From the NCBI RefSeq assembly GCF_011926545.1, contig NZ_JAATIT010000001.1:1072469-1136468 (forward strand): a stretch of 64,000 bases of DNA, read 5' to 3'. Position 1 is the first letter of the stretch; every line of letters starts with the position of its first letter. The position numbers and the translations under genes are program-made. Under the pieces are notes generated by a model that was not told the origin of the DNA, did not search any database, and was given only the letters and a program-made list of their open reading frames with translations. Of this stretch, positions 9,809-16,479 are shown one piece after another. Source of the stretch: Sphingopyxis italica. Its GTDB lineage: Bacteria > Pseudomonadota > Alphaproteobacteria > Sphingomonadales > Sphingomonadaceae.

Positions 9809-12319
9809 ATGAAATTCCGTCAAACGCTCACCGCCAGCGTTGCGCTGCTTCCGGTCGCGCTGCTTTCCACGCCGGCCTTTGCCCAGTCGACCGGCTCGGT
9901 CGATTTCGACGACGAGATCGTCGTCACCGGCTCCGCATCGCGCGACATCGGCGGGGTGACCATTCCCGAAACCGCGAAAGCGAAGCAGGTGCTGGGCGAA
10001 GAAGTCATCCGCCGCCAGCGCCCCGGCCAGACGGTCAATGACATCGTCAACCTGGTCCCGGGCGTCAGCTTCCAGAACAACGATCCCTGGGGCTCGAACG
10101 GCGGCGGCTTTACCATTCGCGGCTTCGGCGCCGATCGCGTTTCGCAGACGCTCGACGGCCTGCCGCTCAACGATTCGGGCAATTACGCGCTCTACTCCAA
10201 CCAGCAGGTCGATTCCGAAGTCATCGAGCAGGTCAATGTGAACCTCGGCTCGACCGATGTCGACAGCCCGACCGCCTCGGCCACCGGCGGCACGATCAAC
10301 ATCCGCACGCGCGAGCCTTCGGACACCGCCGGTCTGATGACCACGATGACCTTCGGCGACGTGCTCGCGAAGGGCGCGGAAAACACCGTTTACATGCGCG
10401 GCTTCGGCATGATCGACACCGGCGACTTCACCGGCATCGGCACCAAGGCCTTCGCGTCGCTCAGCTACACCAATTATGGCGTGCCCTATAACCCCTATGG
10501 CGAAGTCAAAAAGACGCAGTTCAACGGCCGCATCTGGCAGGATCTGGGTTCGGACGGCGACTTCATCGCGATCTCGGGCCATTTCAACCGCAACCGCAAC
10601 AATTTCGCCGGGTCGGAATCGCTCGAGGATCTGCTCGGCTATTATGACGGCACCTTCACGAAGAAGGAGCGTTTCACCCAATATGAAGAAAGCGGTGTAT
10701 ATCCCTGCACCATCCCGGCGGGCCAGACGCTGAATGGCGGCGGCACGGCCGGCGTTTCCGAACGCTATGACGATCGCAACGGCTGCGGCGCGGCCTTCTA
10801 TCGCCGCTACAATCCGTCCGACACCGGCAACATCCGCGGCGCGTCGCGCTTCACGCTGACCGACAAGCTCGTCCTGACCGTCGATCCGAGCTATCAATAC
10901 GTCAAGGCGAACGGCGGCGGACCCGACGATCTTCGCGAATCCTTCTTCACGCCGGGCGGCGCGACCACGGGCCTGACGGGCGCCTTCAACGGCGGCTATT
11001 ATTTCGGCCGCGATCTCAACGGCGACGGCGATCTGGAAGACCGGATCGCGGGCATCGATCCCAGCCAGACGCACACCGACCGCTACGGCGTCGTCGCCAA
11101 CCTGATCTATGATATCAGCGACGATCACCGGGTCCGCGTCGCCTACACATGGGATCGCGCCCGCCATCGTCAGACGGGCCAGCTCACCGACATGCTGACC
11201 ACCGGCGAACCGAGCGACGTGTTCGCGATCGATAACGCGCTGCTCGACGTCAATGGCAACGAGGTCAACAAGCGCGATCGCCTGTCCTATGCGATCCTGC
11301 ATCAAGTGTCGGGCGAATATCGCGGCGAGTTTGGCGACCTGACCGCGATTGTCGGCCTGCGCGCACCCTTCTTCTCGCGCGAGCTGAACCAGAACTGCTA
11401 CACGACCTCGATCAGCGGCTTTGTCGACTGCCCCGCGGCGGGCCAGGACCTCAGCGAATATGAGGCGGCCAATCCCGATTACGCATCGCCGCAGTCGCGC
11501 ACTTACAAATATGACAAGCTGCTGCCGAATGTCGGTTTCACCTACGACTTCAGCCCGGCCTTCTCGACCTTCGCCAACTATGCCAAGGGCCTGTCGGTCC
11601 CCGGCACCGATCCGCTGTATGATTCGCTCTATCTGGCCGACGACGATCGCGTGCGCCCGGTTCCCGAGACGACCGACAGCTTCGACCTCGGCGTCCGCTA
11701 CTCGATCGGCCCCATCCAGGCGCAGCTCAGCGGCTGGTACACGCGCTACCAGAACCGCCTCGCCTCGGCCTTCGATCCGACGGCCAACGATGGCGAGGGC
11801 GCGTTCGTATTCCGCAACCTCGGTCGAGTCGATAAATATGGTCTCGACGGGTCGATCGCCTATCGCCCGACCCGGAACTCGCTGATCTACATCTTCGGCT
11901 CGCTCAACAAGTCGGAGATCAAGGAGAATGTGCAGAACGGCGTCGATGACGATGGCAATCCGGTCTTCCTGGGGACCGCCGGCAACATGGAATCGGGCAC
12001 GCCGAAATATTCGTTCGGCGCGCGCGGACAGATTGCGTTCGGCGATGTGGAACTGGGCGCTCAGGTCAAGCGCACCGGGTCGCGCTGGATCAACGATCTG
12101 AACGAGGACCGTGCCCCGGCCTACACGCTCGTCGATCTCGACGCGCGCTGGACGATCGGTGAATTCGCCACCGGCGGCGATGTCGCGCTTCAGCTCAACC
12201 TGACCAACTTGTTCGATCAATATTATATCGGATATTTCGGCGGGTCGCTCGACGACTTCCCCTTCGCCCAGATCGGCGCCCCGCGCGCCGCGAGCCTGTC
12301 GGTCATCATCGGCTACTAA
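9809..12319 (+). CDS. TonB-dependent outer-membrane receptor
   Basis: Outer-membrane beta-barrel that imports a ligand using TonB/ExbBD energy. The ATG at 9809 has a good ribosome-binding site (AAAGGGGAA) and gives 836 residues with signal peptide MKFRQTLTASVALLPVALLS...AFAQ. A TonB-box-like DDEIVVTGS follows the signal. The plug domain shows QTVNDIVNLVPGVSFQ, GFTIRGFGADRVSQTLDGLP and ATGGTINIRT, and the barrel ends in the aromatic residue of SVIIGY. No neighbouring transport or enzyme gene hints at the substrate. It stands alone between the clpX terminator and its own strong terminator. Confidence 0.92.
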   Translation: MKFRQTLTASVALLPVALLSTPAFAQSTGSVDFDDEIVVTGSASRDIGGVTIPETAKAKQVLGEEVIRRQRPGQTVNDIVNLVPGVSFQNNDPWGSNGGGFTIRGFGADRVSQTLDGLPLNDSGNYALYSNQQVDSEVIEQVNVNLGSTDVDSPTASATGGTINIRTREPSDTAGLMTTMTFGDVLAKGAENTVYMRGFGMIDTGDFTGIGTKAFASLSYTNYGVPYNPYGEVKKTQFNGRIWQDLGSDGDFIAISGHFNRNRNNFAGSESLEDLLGYYDGTFTKKERFTQYEESGVYPCTIPAGQTLNGGGTAGVSERYDDRNGCGAAFYRRYNPSDTGNIRGASRFTLTDKLVLTVDPSYQYVKANGGGPDDLRESFFTPGGATTGLTGAFNGGYYFGRDLNGDGDLEDRIAGIDPSQTHTDRYGVVANLIYDISDDHRVRVAYTWDRARHRQTGQLTDMLTTGEPSDVFAIDNALLDVNGNEVNKRDRLSYAILHQVSGEYRGEFGDLTAIVGLRAPFFSRELNQNCYTTSISGFVDCPAAGQDLSEYEAANPDYASPQSRTYKYDKLLPNVGFTYDFSPAFSTFANYAKGLSVPGTDPLYDSLYLADDDRVRPVPETTDSFDLGVRYSIGPIQAQLSGWYTRYQNRLASAFDPTANDGEGAFVFRNLGRVDKYGLDGSIAYRPTRNSLIYIFGSLNKSEIKENVQNGVDDDGNPVFLGTAGNMESGTPKYSFGARGQIAFGDVELGAQVKRTGSRWINDLNEDRAPAYTLVDLDARWTIGEFATGGDVALQLNLTNLFDQYYIGYFGGSLDDFPFAQIGAPRAASLSVIIGY

Positions 12320-12344
12320 GCCGAGCGTCGATCGGCGCGAGAAG

Positions 12345-12379
12345 GGGCGCGGGAGGAAACTCCCGCGCCCTTTTCTTTT
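12345..12379 (+). terminator. Rho-independent terminator of the TonB receptor
   Basis: A perfect 11-bp stem, GGGCGCGGGAG / CTCCCGCGCCC, with a GAAA tetraloop, followed by ttttctttt. Confidence 0.95.
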
Positions 12380-12420
12380 GACGGCCAACGGCCGGAAGCT
12401 GCCCTCGCCCACCTTTTACT

Positions 12421-12501
12421 TCGTCATCCCCGCGAAAGCGGGGACCCAGAGCCTGCGTAGGCTGATCCCAAACCGGGTTCCCGCTTTCGCGGGAATGACG
12501 A
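12421..12501. repeat. 81-bp REP-like palindrome, copy 1
   Basis: Starts TCGTCATCCCCGCGAAAGCG and ends with the near-complement CGCTTTCGCGGGAATGACGA. An 81-bp copy in inverted-arm form lies at 40181-40261. It is intergenic and downstream of two convergent genes, the usual REP position. Confidence 0.8.
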
Positions 12502-12569
12502 GTGTTGGGAATGACAGCTCCCCACCCCTAAGCTGACCTTATGACCGTCGCCTACAGGCCACCCTCGAA

Positions 12570-12980
12570 TCAATCCGCGGCGATGCGGCGGGCGGTGTCC
12601 TGGACGAGCGCGATCATGTTGGGGACGCCCTGCGTGCGGTTCGACGACAGCTGGCGCGTCAGGTCGAAGGGGGCGAGCGCGGCGGCGACGTCCATCGCCG
12701 CGACTTCGCTCGCCCGTTTGTCCTGCACCGCGGAGAGGACGAGCGCGACGATGCCCTTGGTGATCGCGGCATTGCTGTCGGCGAGGAAATGGAGGCGGCC
12801 GTCGTCCCGCGGCACCGGATAGACCCAGACGCTCGCCGAGCAGCCGCGCACGAGCGTCGCATCGGTCTTGAGCGCGCCCGGCATCGGCTCGAGCGTGCGG
12901 CCAAGCTCGATCAGCAGGCGATAGCGATCGTCGCCGTCGAGAAAATCATATTCTTCGAAGATGTCGGTGAGGCTGCGCAT
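12570..12980 (-). CDS. sufE: SufE family cysteine desulfurase sulfur acceptor
   Basis: SufE accepts persulfide sulfur from SufS and passes it to the SufBCD Fe-S scaffold. The 136 residues are the normal length. The catalytic loop VRGCSASVWVYP contains the acceptor cysteine C47, and the C-terminal LSSNRTQGVPNMI motif is typical. No other suf gene is in the window, so it works with a distant operon. It is flanked by REP-like palindromes on both sides and is probably monocistronic. Confidence 0.93.
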   Translation of the reverse strand: MRSLTDIFEEYDFLDGDDRYRLLIELGRTLEPMPGALKTDATLVRGCSASVWVYPVPRDDGRLHFLADSNAAITKGIVALVLSAVQDKRASEVAAMDVAAALAPFDLTRQLSSNRTQGVPNMIALVQDTARRIAAD

Positions 12981-13041
12981 GGCGGCGGCACTGGCAGATT
13001 TTGCGGAGGGTTGGAAGGGGCCTTACCCCCCGCCCCAATAC

Positions 13042-13148
13042 TCGTCATGCTGAACTTGTTTCAGCATCCATGGCCCGCGCTTTCGATATGCGCCGCGCTT
13101 GAGGAGAGGTCCGGCCATGGACCCTGAAACAAGTTCAGGGTGACGATG
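13042..13148. repeat. Intergenic palindromic repeat (GAACTTGTTTCA type)
   Basis: TCGTCATGCTGAACTTGTTT at the left is matched by the inverted CCTGAAACAAGTTCAGGGTG at the right, around a central segment with inverted ccatgg(a/c)cc arms. About 107 bp. It separates sufE from the distal end of the psp operon. Confidence 0.75.
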
Positions 13149-13164
13149 AAAAGAGGTGCAGTCT

Positions 13165-13410
13165 TTACAGATCGACCCCCGCCGCGATCGCTTCCAATTT
13201 GCGCAGCCGTTCCTTGAGGTCGGCGATCTCGATCCGCGATCCGGCGCTCGGGACGCCCTGATCCTGCGGCGCCGGGGCGTGGCCGGCGGCGAGTTCCTCG
13301 CGCTTGAGCTGGATCCAGTCGCGCCAGCCGCGCAGCGCGACGAGGCTGACGATGCTCAGCGCGGTGAGCGCGACCGCCGCGGCGGTGAAGTCGGGAGTGA
13401 TGAAAGCCAT
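13165..13410 (-). CDS. Small single-pass membrane protein at the end of the psp operon
   Basis: This 81-residue protein is not a recognised family. It has one hydrophobic segment at about residues 9-27, a basic stretch (RGWRDWIQLKREE), a flexible Ala/Pro linker, and a short C-terminal helix DLKERLRKLEAIA. That helix resembles a shortened form of the L-x-x-R-x-x-x-L-E-R-I motif of the four proteins upstream. It is the last gene of the run and begins 23 nt after the previous stop. A role in PspB/PspC-type membrane signalling is inferred from context and the motif; this is the most diverged member. Confidence 0.7.
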   Translation of the reverse strand: MAFITPDFTAAAVALTALSIVSLVALRGWRDWIQLKREELAAGHAPAPQDQGVPSAGSRIEIADLKERLRKLEAIAAGVDL

Positions 13411-13433
13411 GAGCGTTGCTCCTTTGCCGGCAT

Positions 13434-13694
13434 TCAGATTTTGCTGCTGTCGCGCAGCTTCTCGATTTCCTGGTCGAGCGTGACGGCGCGGTTGTTGTCG
13501 GTCGCGATGCGTTCGAGCACCTGGATGCGGTCCTTGAGCGCGCGAATCTCGGCCTGCAGCGCCTTGGTCTCGGCATCGTTTCCGGCGACATAATCATGGC
13601 CGTGGCGGTCGCGGCGAATGCCGTGCTTGGCGCGGACGATGCTGCCGATCGTCACGATGAGGACGATGCCGATGACCATTTCAAACGGGCCCAT
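13434..13694 (-). CDS. PspB-like small membrane/coiled-coil protein
   Basis: 86 residues. A membrane helix covers about 5-20 (MVIGIVLIVTIGSIV), followed by VRAKHGI, which matches the RAKHGYP box of the 99-residue paralogue at 14340. The C-terminal half is a coiled coil with the shared motif RIQVLERIATD and then QEIEKLRD. E. coli PspB has the same plan: one membrane helix, a coiled coil and ALE-I-D. It sits in the operon between two paralogues with gaps of 26 and 23 nt. No enzymatic motif is present. Likely role is protein-protein contact at the inner membrane (inference). Confidence 0.78.
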   Translation of the reverse strand: MGPFEMVIGIVLIVTIGSIVRAKHGIRRDRHGHDYVAGNDAETKALQAEIRALKDRIQVLERIATDNNRAVTLDQEIEKLRDSSKI

Positions 13695-13720
13695 GGGGAA
13701 GATCCTTTCCTGTTTCTGTT

Positions 13721-13993
13721 TTAGTTGAGCGGCGCGTCGCGCAGCTTTTCGATCTCTTCGGCGACTTCGACGCCGCGGTCGGTCACGATGCGCTCAAGAA
13801 CGCGGACGCGGGCCTCGAGCCGTTCGGTGTGCGCCGCATATTGCGCGGCCTTTTCGGCGGTTTCGTTCGACAGGAGGGTCAGCTGCTTTTCCTTGAACTT
13901 CAGGTGCCGCTTGTACATGTCGCCGCCAATGCCGAGGATCACGGGGATGCCCACGACGATGAAGAAGAAACCGAGGACGAAACTACCGTTCAT
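13721..13993 (-). CDS. PspB-like small membrane/coiled-coil protein
   Basis: 90 residues from the ATG at 13993. A membrane helix (about 4-23, SFVLGFFFIVVGIPVILGIG) is followed by GGDMYKRHLKFKEKQL and then a coiled coil with RVRVLERIVTDRG and EEIEKLRD, the motif shared with its operon neighbours. The frame is open further upstream, but that extension would run through the neighbouring paralogue and lacks membrane-protein character. It starts 11 nt after the previous stop. Assignment to the PspB-like group rests on the motif and position. Confidence 0.8.
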   Translation of the reverse strand: MNGSFVLGFFFIVVGIPVILGIGGDMYKRHLKFKEKQLTLLSNETAEKAAQYAAHTERLEARVRVLERIVTDRGVEVAEEIEKLRDAPLN

Positions 13994-14004
13994 GGCCTGA
14001 CTCC

Positions 14005-14325
14005 TCAGTTCGCCGGGCGCCGCAGCGCCTCGATCTCGTGGCTCAACCGGCCGGCTTCGTCGGTGACGATGCGTTCGATCACCGCGAGGCGATCCTTCAC
14101 CGAACCGAGTTCGGCGCGCAGCTGGGCGTTTTCCTGGCTGATCAGCTTGACGCGTTCCATCGCCTCGTCGCTGGTCTTGGGATAGACGGCCTGGCCCCAG
14201 GCGCCGTCGAGCGGATAACCGTTCTTGACGCGCAGCCAGGTGGTGAAAACCCACCCGCCGATCGCGATGATCGCTATGATGACCGCGGCGGGCGAGAGCG
14301 AGCTGATGATGTCGGTAGCGTTCAT
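14005..14325 (-). CDS. PspB-like small membrane/coiled-coil protein
   Basis: 106 residues. A membrane helix spans about 12-30, leading into GGWVFTTWLRVKNGYPLDGA; the adjacent 99-residue protein has GGWMFTTWIRAKHGYPVENE at the same place, so the two are recent paralogues. The C-terminal coiled coil carries RLAVIERIVTD and HEIEALR. Gaps to neighbours are 14 and 11 nt, so translation is probably coupled. I know no experimental function for it; a partner role in the Psp membrane complex is inferred. Confidence 0.8.
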   Translation of the reverse strand: MNATDIISSLSPAAVIIAIIAIGGWVFTTWLRVKNGYPLDGAWGQAVYPKTSDEAMERVKLISQENAQLRAELGSVKDRLAVIERIVTDEAGRLSHEIEALRRPAN

Positions 14326-14339
14326 TGTCTTCTATCCTC

Positions 14340-14639
14340 TCAGCGCAGGCGGTCGATCTGGTCGGCGAGCTGCGCCGCCTTCCCGCCCTCTTCGGTCGCG
14401 ATGCGTTCGAGCACCGAAATCCGCTCTTCCAGTCGGCTGACCTGCCCCGCCAGCTTGGCGTTGTCATCGGTCAGCAGGGCGATTTTTCGATCAGCGTCGG
14501 GGTCGGTTCGATGAACCGTGCCGCCCCATTCATTCTCGACGGGGTAGCCGTGCTTGGCGCGGATCCAGGTGGTGAACATCCAGCCGCCAATCGACAGGGC
14601 GATGATGGCGAGGACGAAAGTGGTACCGCCGAAATTCAT
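14340..14639 (-). CDS. PspB-like small membrane/coiled-coil protein
   Basis: 99 residues, first of the five extra genes after pspC (42 nt from its stop). A membrane helix (about 7-24) ends in GGWMFTTWIRAKHGYP, followed by a polar linker and a coiled coil with RLEERISVLERIATEEGG and DQIDRLR. The heptad pattern and the L-E-R-I-x-T motif align with PspB (RLENRLHTVERII) and with the end of PspC (RRLADIEQYYTS). Function inferred only from this shared architecture and operon membership. Confidence 0.8.
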   Translation of the reverse strand: MNFGGTTFVLAIIALSIGGWMFTTWIRAKHGYPVENEWGGTVHRTDPDADRKIALLTDDNAKLAGQVSRLEERISVLERIATEEGGKAAQLADQIDRLR

Positions 14640-14681
14640 AATGTGTCTCCCTGTTTGCCCCAGTTCGATCCGCGTCCCGAC

Positions 14682-15062
14682 CTACCGGAGAGCGTCGATC
14701 TCGTCGGCAAGGCGGCGGTTGTGACTGGTGTAATATTGCTCGATGTCGGCAAGCCGGCGGTCGATGTCGCGGAAGCGCGAGCGGATGTCGCGGGTCGAAG
14801 CACTGGGGTTCGAGCGCACGCCCTGCCAGAATTTCGCTTCCTCGTTCGAGCCATAAAGCGCGAAGGGTTTCGCCGTGCCCATCCAGGCGACCATCCAGTA
14901 TGCGATCAGCGTCCAGGGGAAGCCGCCCATCAGGGTGAGCAGCACCGCGCCGACGCGGACCCAGAGCACGTCGATCCCGCTATAATCCGCGATCCCCGCG
15001 CACACGCCGCTCCATTTGGCGTTCTGCTTGTCGAGGTAGAATTTGGTGCGGCTGGCAGACAT
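14682..15062 (-). CDS. pspC: Phage shock protein C, inner-membrane envelope stress sensor
   Basis: 126 residues from the ATG at 15062, which has a good site (GGAGGAA). The PspC domain is clear: TKFYLDKQNAKWSGVCAGIA, then YSGIDVLWVRVGAVLLTL and a hydrophobic segment through IAYWMVAWMG. The C-terminus is a coiled coil, RDIDRRLADIEQYYTS then ADEIDALR, which resembles the PspB-like proteins next to it. In enterobacteria PspC with PspB senses inner-membrane damage and draws PspA away from PspF. Only 1 nt separates it from the pspB stop. The longer open frame upstream runs antisense-like through pspB and is rejected as a start. Confidence 0.93.
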   Translation of the reverse strand: MSASRTKFYLDKQNAKWSGVCAGIADYSGIDVLWVRVGAVLLTLMGGFPWTLIAYWMVAWMGTAKPFALYGSNEEAKFWQGVRSNPSASTRDIRSRFRDIDRRLADIEQYYTSHNRRLADEIDALR

Positions 15063-15063
15063 C

Positions 15064-15339
15064 TCAGTTCCTCCGGCTATTGTTTTCGAGTTGCGCCAGG
15101 TCTTCATCGCTGCGTACCGCGGGGCGGAAGTCGGGATGGTCGGCGCTGATGATGCGTTCAACAGTATGGAGACGATTCTCGAGCCGACGAGCCGTATCGT
15201 AAAGTTCGTCGAGCAGCTGTTCGTCTTCTCCGGTCAGCGTCTTGGCCTGTTTCCACTTCGTGATGTAGTGGAGGATCAGCCAAGGCAGACCGAGGAAGAG
15301 GGTTCCGATAACGATCGGGACGATGATGATCTCTTCCAT
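15064..15339 (-). CDS. pspB: Phage shock protein B
   Basis: 91 residues with one membrane segment near the start (IIIVPIVIGTLFLGLPWLIL), then HYITKWKQAK and a coiled coil with RRLENRLHTVERIISADHPD. The HPDF/HPNW-type ending after the D is characteristic of PspB. It partners PspC in sensing envelope stress. It begins 12 nt after the pspA stop and is followed almost directly by pspC, the classical order. It extends about 17 residues beyond the E. coli protein at the C-terminus. Confidence 0.92.
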   Translation of the reverse strand: MEEIIIVPIVIGTLFLGLPWLILHYITKWKQAKTLTGEDEQLLDELYDTARRLENRLHTVERIISADHPDFRPAVRSDEDLAQLENNSRRN

Positions 15340-15351
15340 CGGTCCGGCTCC

Positions 15352-16017
15352 TTACTGCTTGCTGGCTTGCGCGGCTTTCAGCGCGGCGAGTTCGTCGGCA
15401 ACCTTGTCGGCGGCCTGCAACTCGGCGATTTCCTCGTCGAGCGACTTCTTGTAGCCGAGGCCCAGCGCATCGGCGCGGCCTTCGGCTTCGTCGACGCGGC
15501 GTTCGAGGACCTCGAAGCGCGAGAAGGCGTCTTCGACCCGGTCGCCGTTGGTCATCTCGCGCAGCTTGTAGCGGTTCTCGGCGCTTTCGAGGCGACCCGC
15601 GACGCTCGACTGGCGCGCGCGCGCTTCGCTCAGCTTCTTCTGCAGCTTGGCGATATCGCCTTCATAACCGGTCAGCGCGTCGTCGAGGACGGCGATCTCG
15701 GCCTTGAGGCGCTCGGCCATGTCGCCCGCCTTCTGCTTTTCGACGAGCGCGGCGGTGGCGAGGTCCTCGCGGTCCTTCGACAGCGCGAGTTCGGCCTTTT
15801 CCTTCCAGCTGTCCTGCAGGCTTTCGAGCTTGGCGATGTGGCGGCGCATCTCCTTCTGGTCCGCGATCGTGCGGGCGGCGGAGGCGCGGACTTCGACGAG
15901 CGTTTCGTTCATCTCGAAGATGATCTGGCGGATCATCTTTTCCGGATCCTCGGCCCGGTCGAGCAGGTCGGTGACGTTGGCGGCGATGATGTCGCGGGTT
16001 CGTGAGAAAATACCCAT
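15352..16017 (-). CDS. pspA: Phage shock protein A (PspA/IM30/Vipp1 family)
   Basis: 221 residues, the usual length. The N-terminal amphipathic helix (MGIFSRTRDIIAANVTDLLD) binds stressed membranes; the remainder is almost entirely heptad coiled coil of the ESCRT-III-like fold. PspA has two jobs: binding PspF to keep the operon off, and assembling on damaged inner membrane to limit proton leakage. The ribosome-binding site (CAGGAG) is good. An intrinsic-terminator-like hairpin separates it from the first gene of the operon, so its expression may depend on read-through. Confidence 0.95.
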   Translation of the reverse strand: MGIFSRTRDIIAANVTDLLDRAEDPEKMIRQIIFEMNETLVEVRASAARTIADQKEMRRHIAKLESLQDSWKEKAELALSKDREDLATAALVEKQKAGDMAERLKAEIAVLDDALTGYEGDIAKLQKKLSEARARQSSVAGRLESAENRYKLREMTNGDRVEDAFSRFEVLERRVDEAEGRADALGLGYKKSLDEEIAELQAADKVADELAALKAAQASKQ

Positions 16018-16076
16018 TTTGAAACTCCTGTCGAAAACTTGAGACCCAATGTGTTTTTGGGGGTGTCTGTTTTTTT

Positions 16077-16127
16077 AAAAAGGCTGGTGCCGGGGCGGGG
16101 CAAGGGGGGAGAGTGCCCCGGCACCAG
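16077..16127 (-). terminator. Intrinsic terminator or attenuator inside the psp operon
   Basis: Read on the minus strand, a perfect 13-bp stem CTGGTGCCGGGGC / GCCCCGGCACCAG closes an 18-nt loop and is followed by CCTTTTT. It begins 7 nt after the stop of the 56-residue gene and ends about 60 nt before pspA. Partial termination would give much more of the first transcript than of pspABC. Confidence 0.8.
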
Positions 16128-16133
16128 TGCCGG

Positions 16134-16304
16134 TCAGGCCAAGGGACTGACCGCCGGGGTCGAAGCAGCACCGACCAGGCCGACGGCGGGCATGCCGGCG
16201 GCGTTGGCGGCGGTGGCAGGATAGTTGACCGCGCCAACGAAAATGGCCAGCGCACCCACCGCGCTGAACGCGAAAGTAGCGGCTTGGGCAATCTTCGTTT
16301 TCAT
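16134..16304 (-). CDS. Small exported or membrane peptide, first gene of the psp operon
   Basis: 56 residues starting MKTKIAQAATFAFSAVGALA. It has a positively charged start, a hydrophobic core (about 8-27) and NYPATAANAAG, where a signal peptidase site could lie, leaving a short Gly/Ala/Val-rich mature peptide (PAVGLVGAASTPAVSPLA). The ribosome-binding site AGGAAGG is strong. It lies directly downstream of the sigma-54 promoter and is followed by a terminator. I do not recognise a family. Being first under PspF control suggests an envelope-stress role, but that is inference. The frame is open further upstream through the promoter, which is rejected. Confidence 0.72.
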   Translation of the reverse strand: MKTKIAQAATFAFSAVGALAIFVGAVNYPATAANAAGMPAVGLVGAASTPAVSPLA

Positions 16305-16363
16305 CGTTTCAACCTTCCTGTTTCGCTGCACCGGAGCGCTGTGCGCCGGTTCGTTGAAATCTC

Positions 16364-16379
16364 TGCAGGAGCCGTGCCA
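16364..16379 (-). promoter_or_regulatory. Sigma-54 promoter of the psp operon
   Basis: On the minus strand the sequence is TGGCACGGCTCCTGCA. The -24 GG and -12 GC dinucleotides are spaced exactly as required, and all of TGGCACG matches the consensus. Predicted transcription start is near 16353, giving a leader of about 50 nt before the small exported gene. Confidence 0.9.
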
Positions 16380-16443
16380 ATTGCGTGAAGGCGCGGAAAA
16401 CCGCCGAACTTCACGCATAAATCCAGCCCCCAATCGATTTGAC

Positions 16444-16477
16444 TTGCCAATCAGCGGGAAAATTTGCCAATGATTGG
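16444..16477. promoter_or_regulatory. Putative PspF upstream activating sites
   Basis: Direct repeats TTGCCAATCA (16444) and TTGCCAATGA (16464) are spaced 20 bp, two helical turns. The second extends into the inverted repeat CCAATGATTGG. They sit about 65-100 bp upstream of the -24 element, the distance used by PspF in enterobacteria, and abut the pspF start codon, so they could also mediate pspF autoregulation. Confidence 0.6.
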
Positions 16478-16479
16478 GA

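Noticed and set aside
13721-14467. A 248-codon version of the 90-residue PspB-like gene
   Set aside because: The added part is a shifted-frame reading of the neighbouring paralogue, Arg/His-rich and without membrane-protein character.
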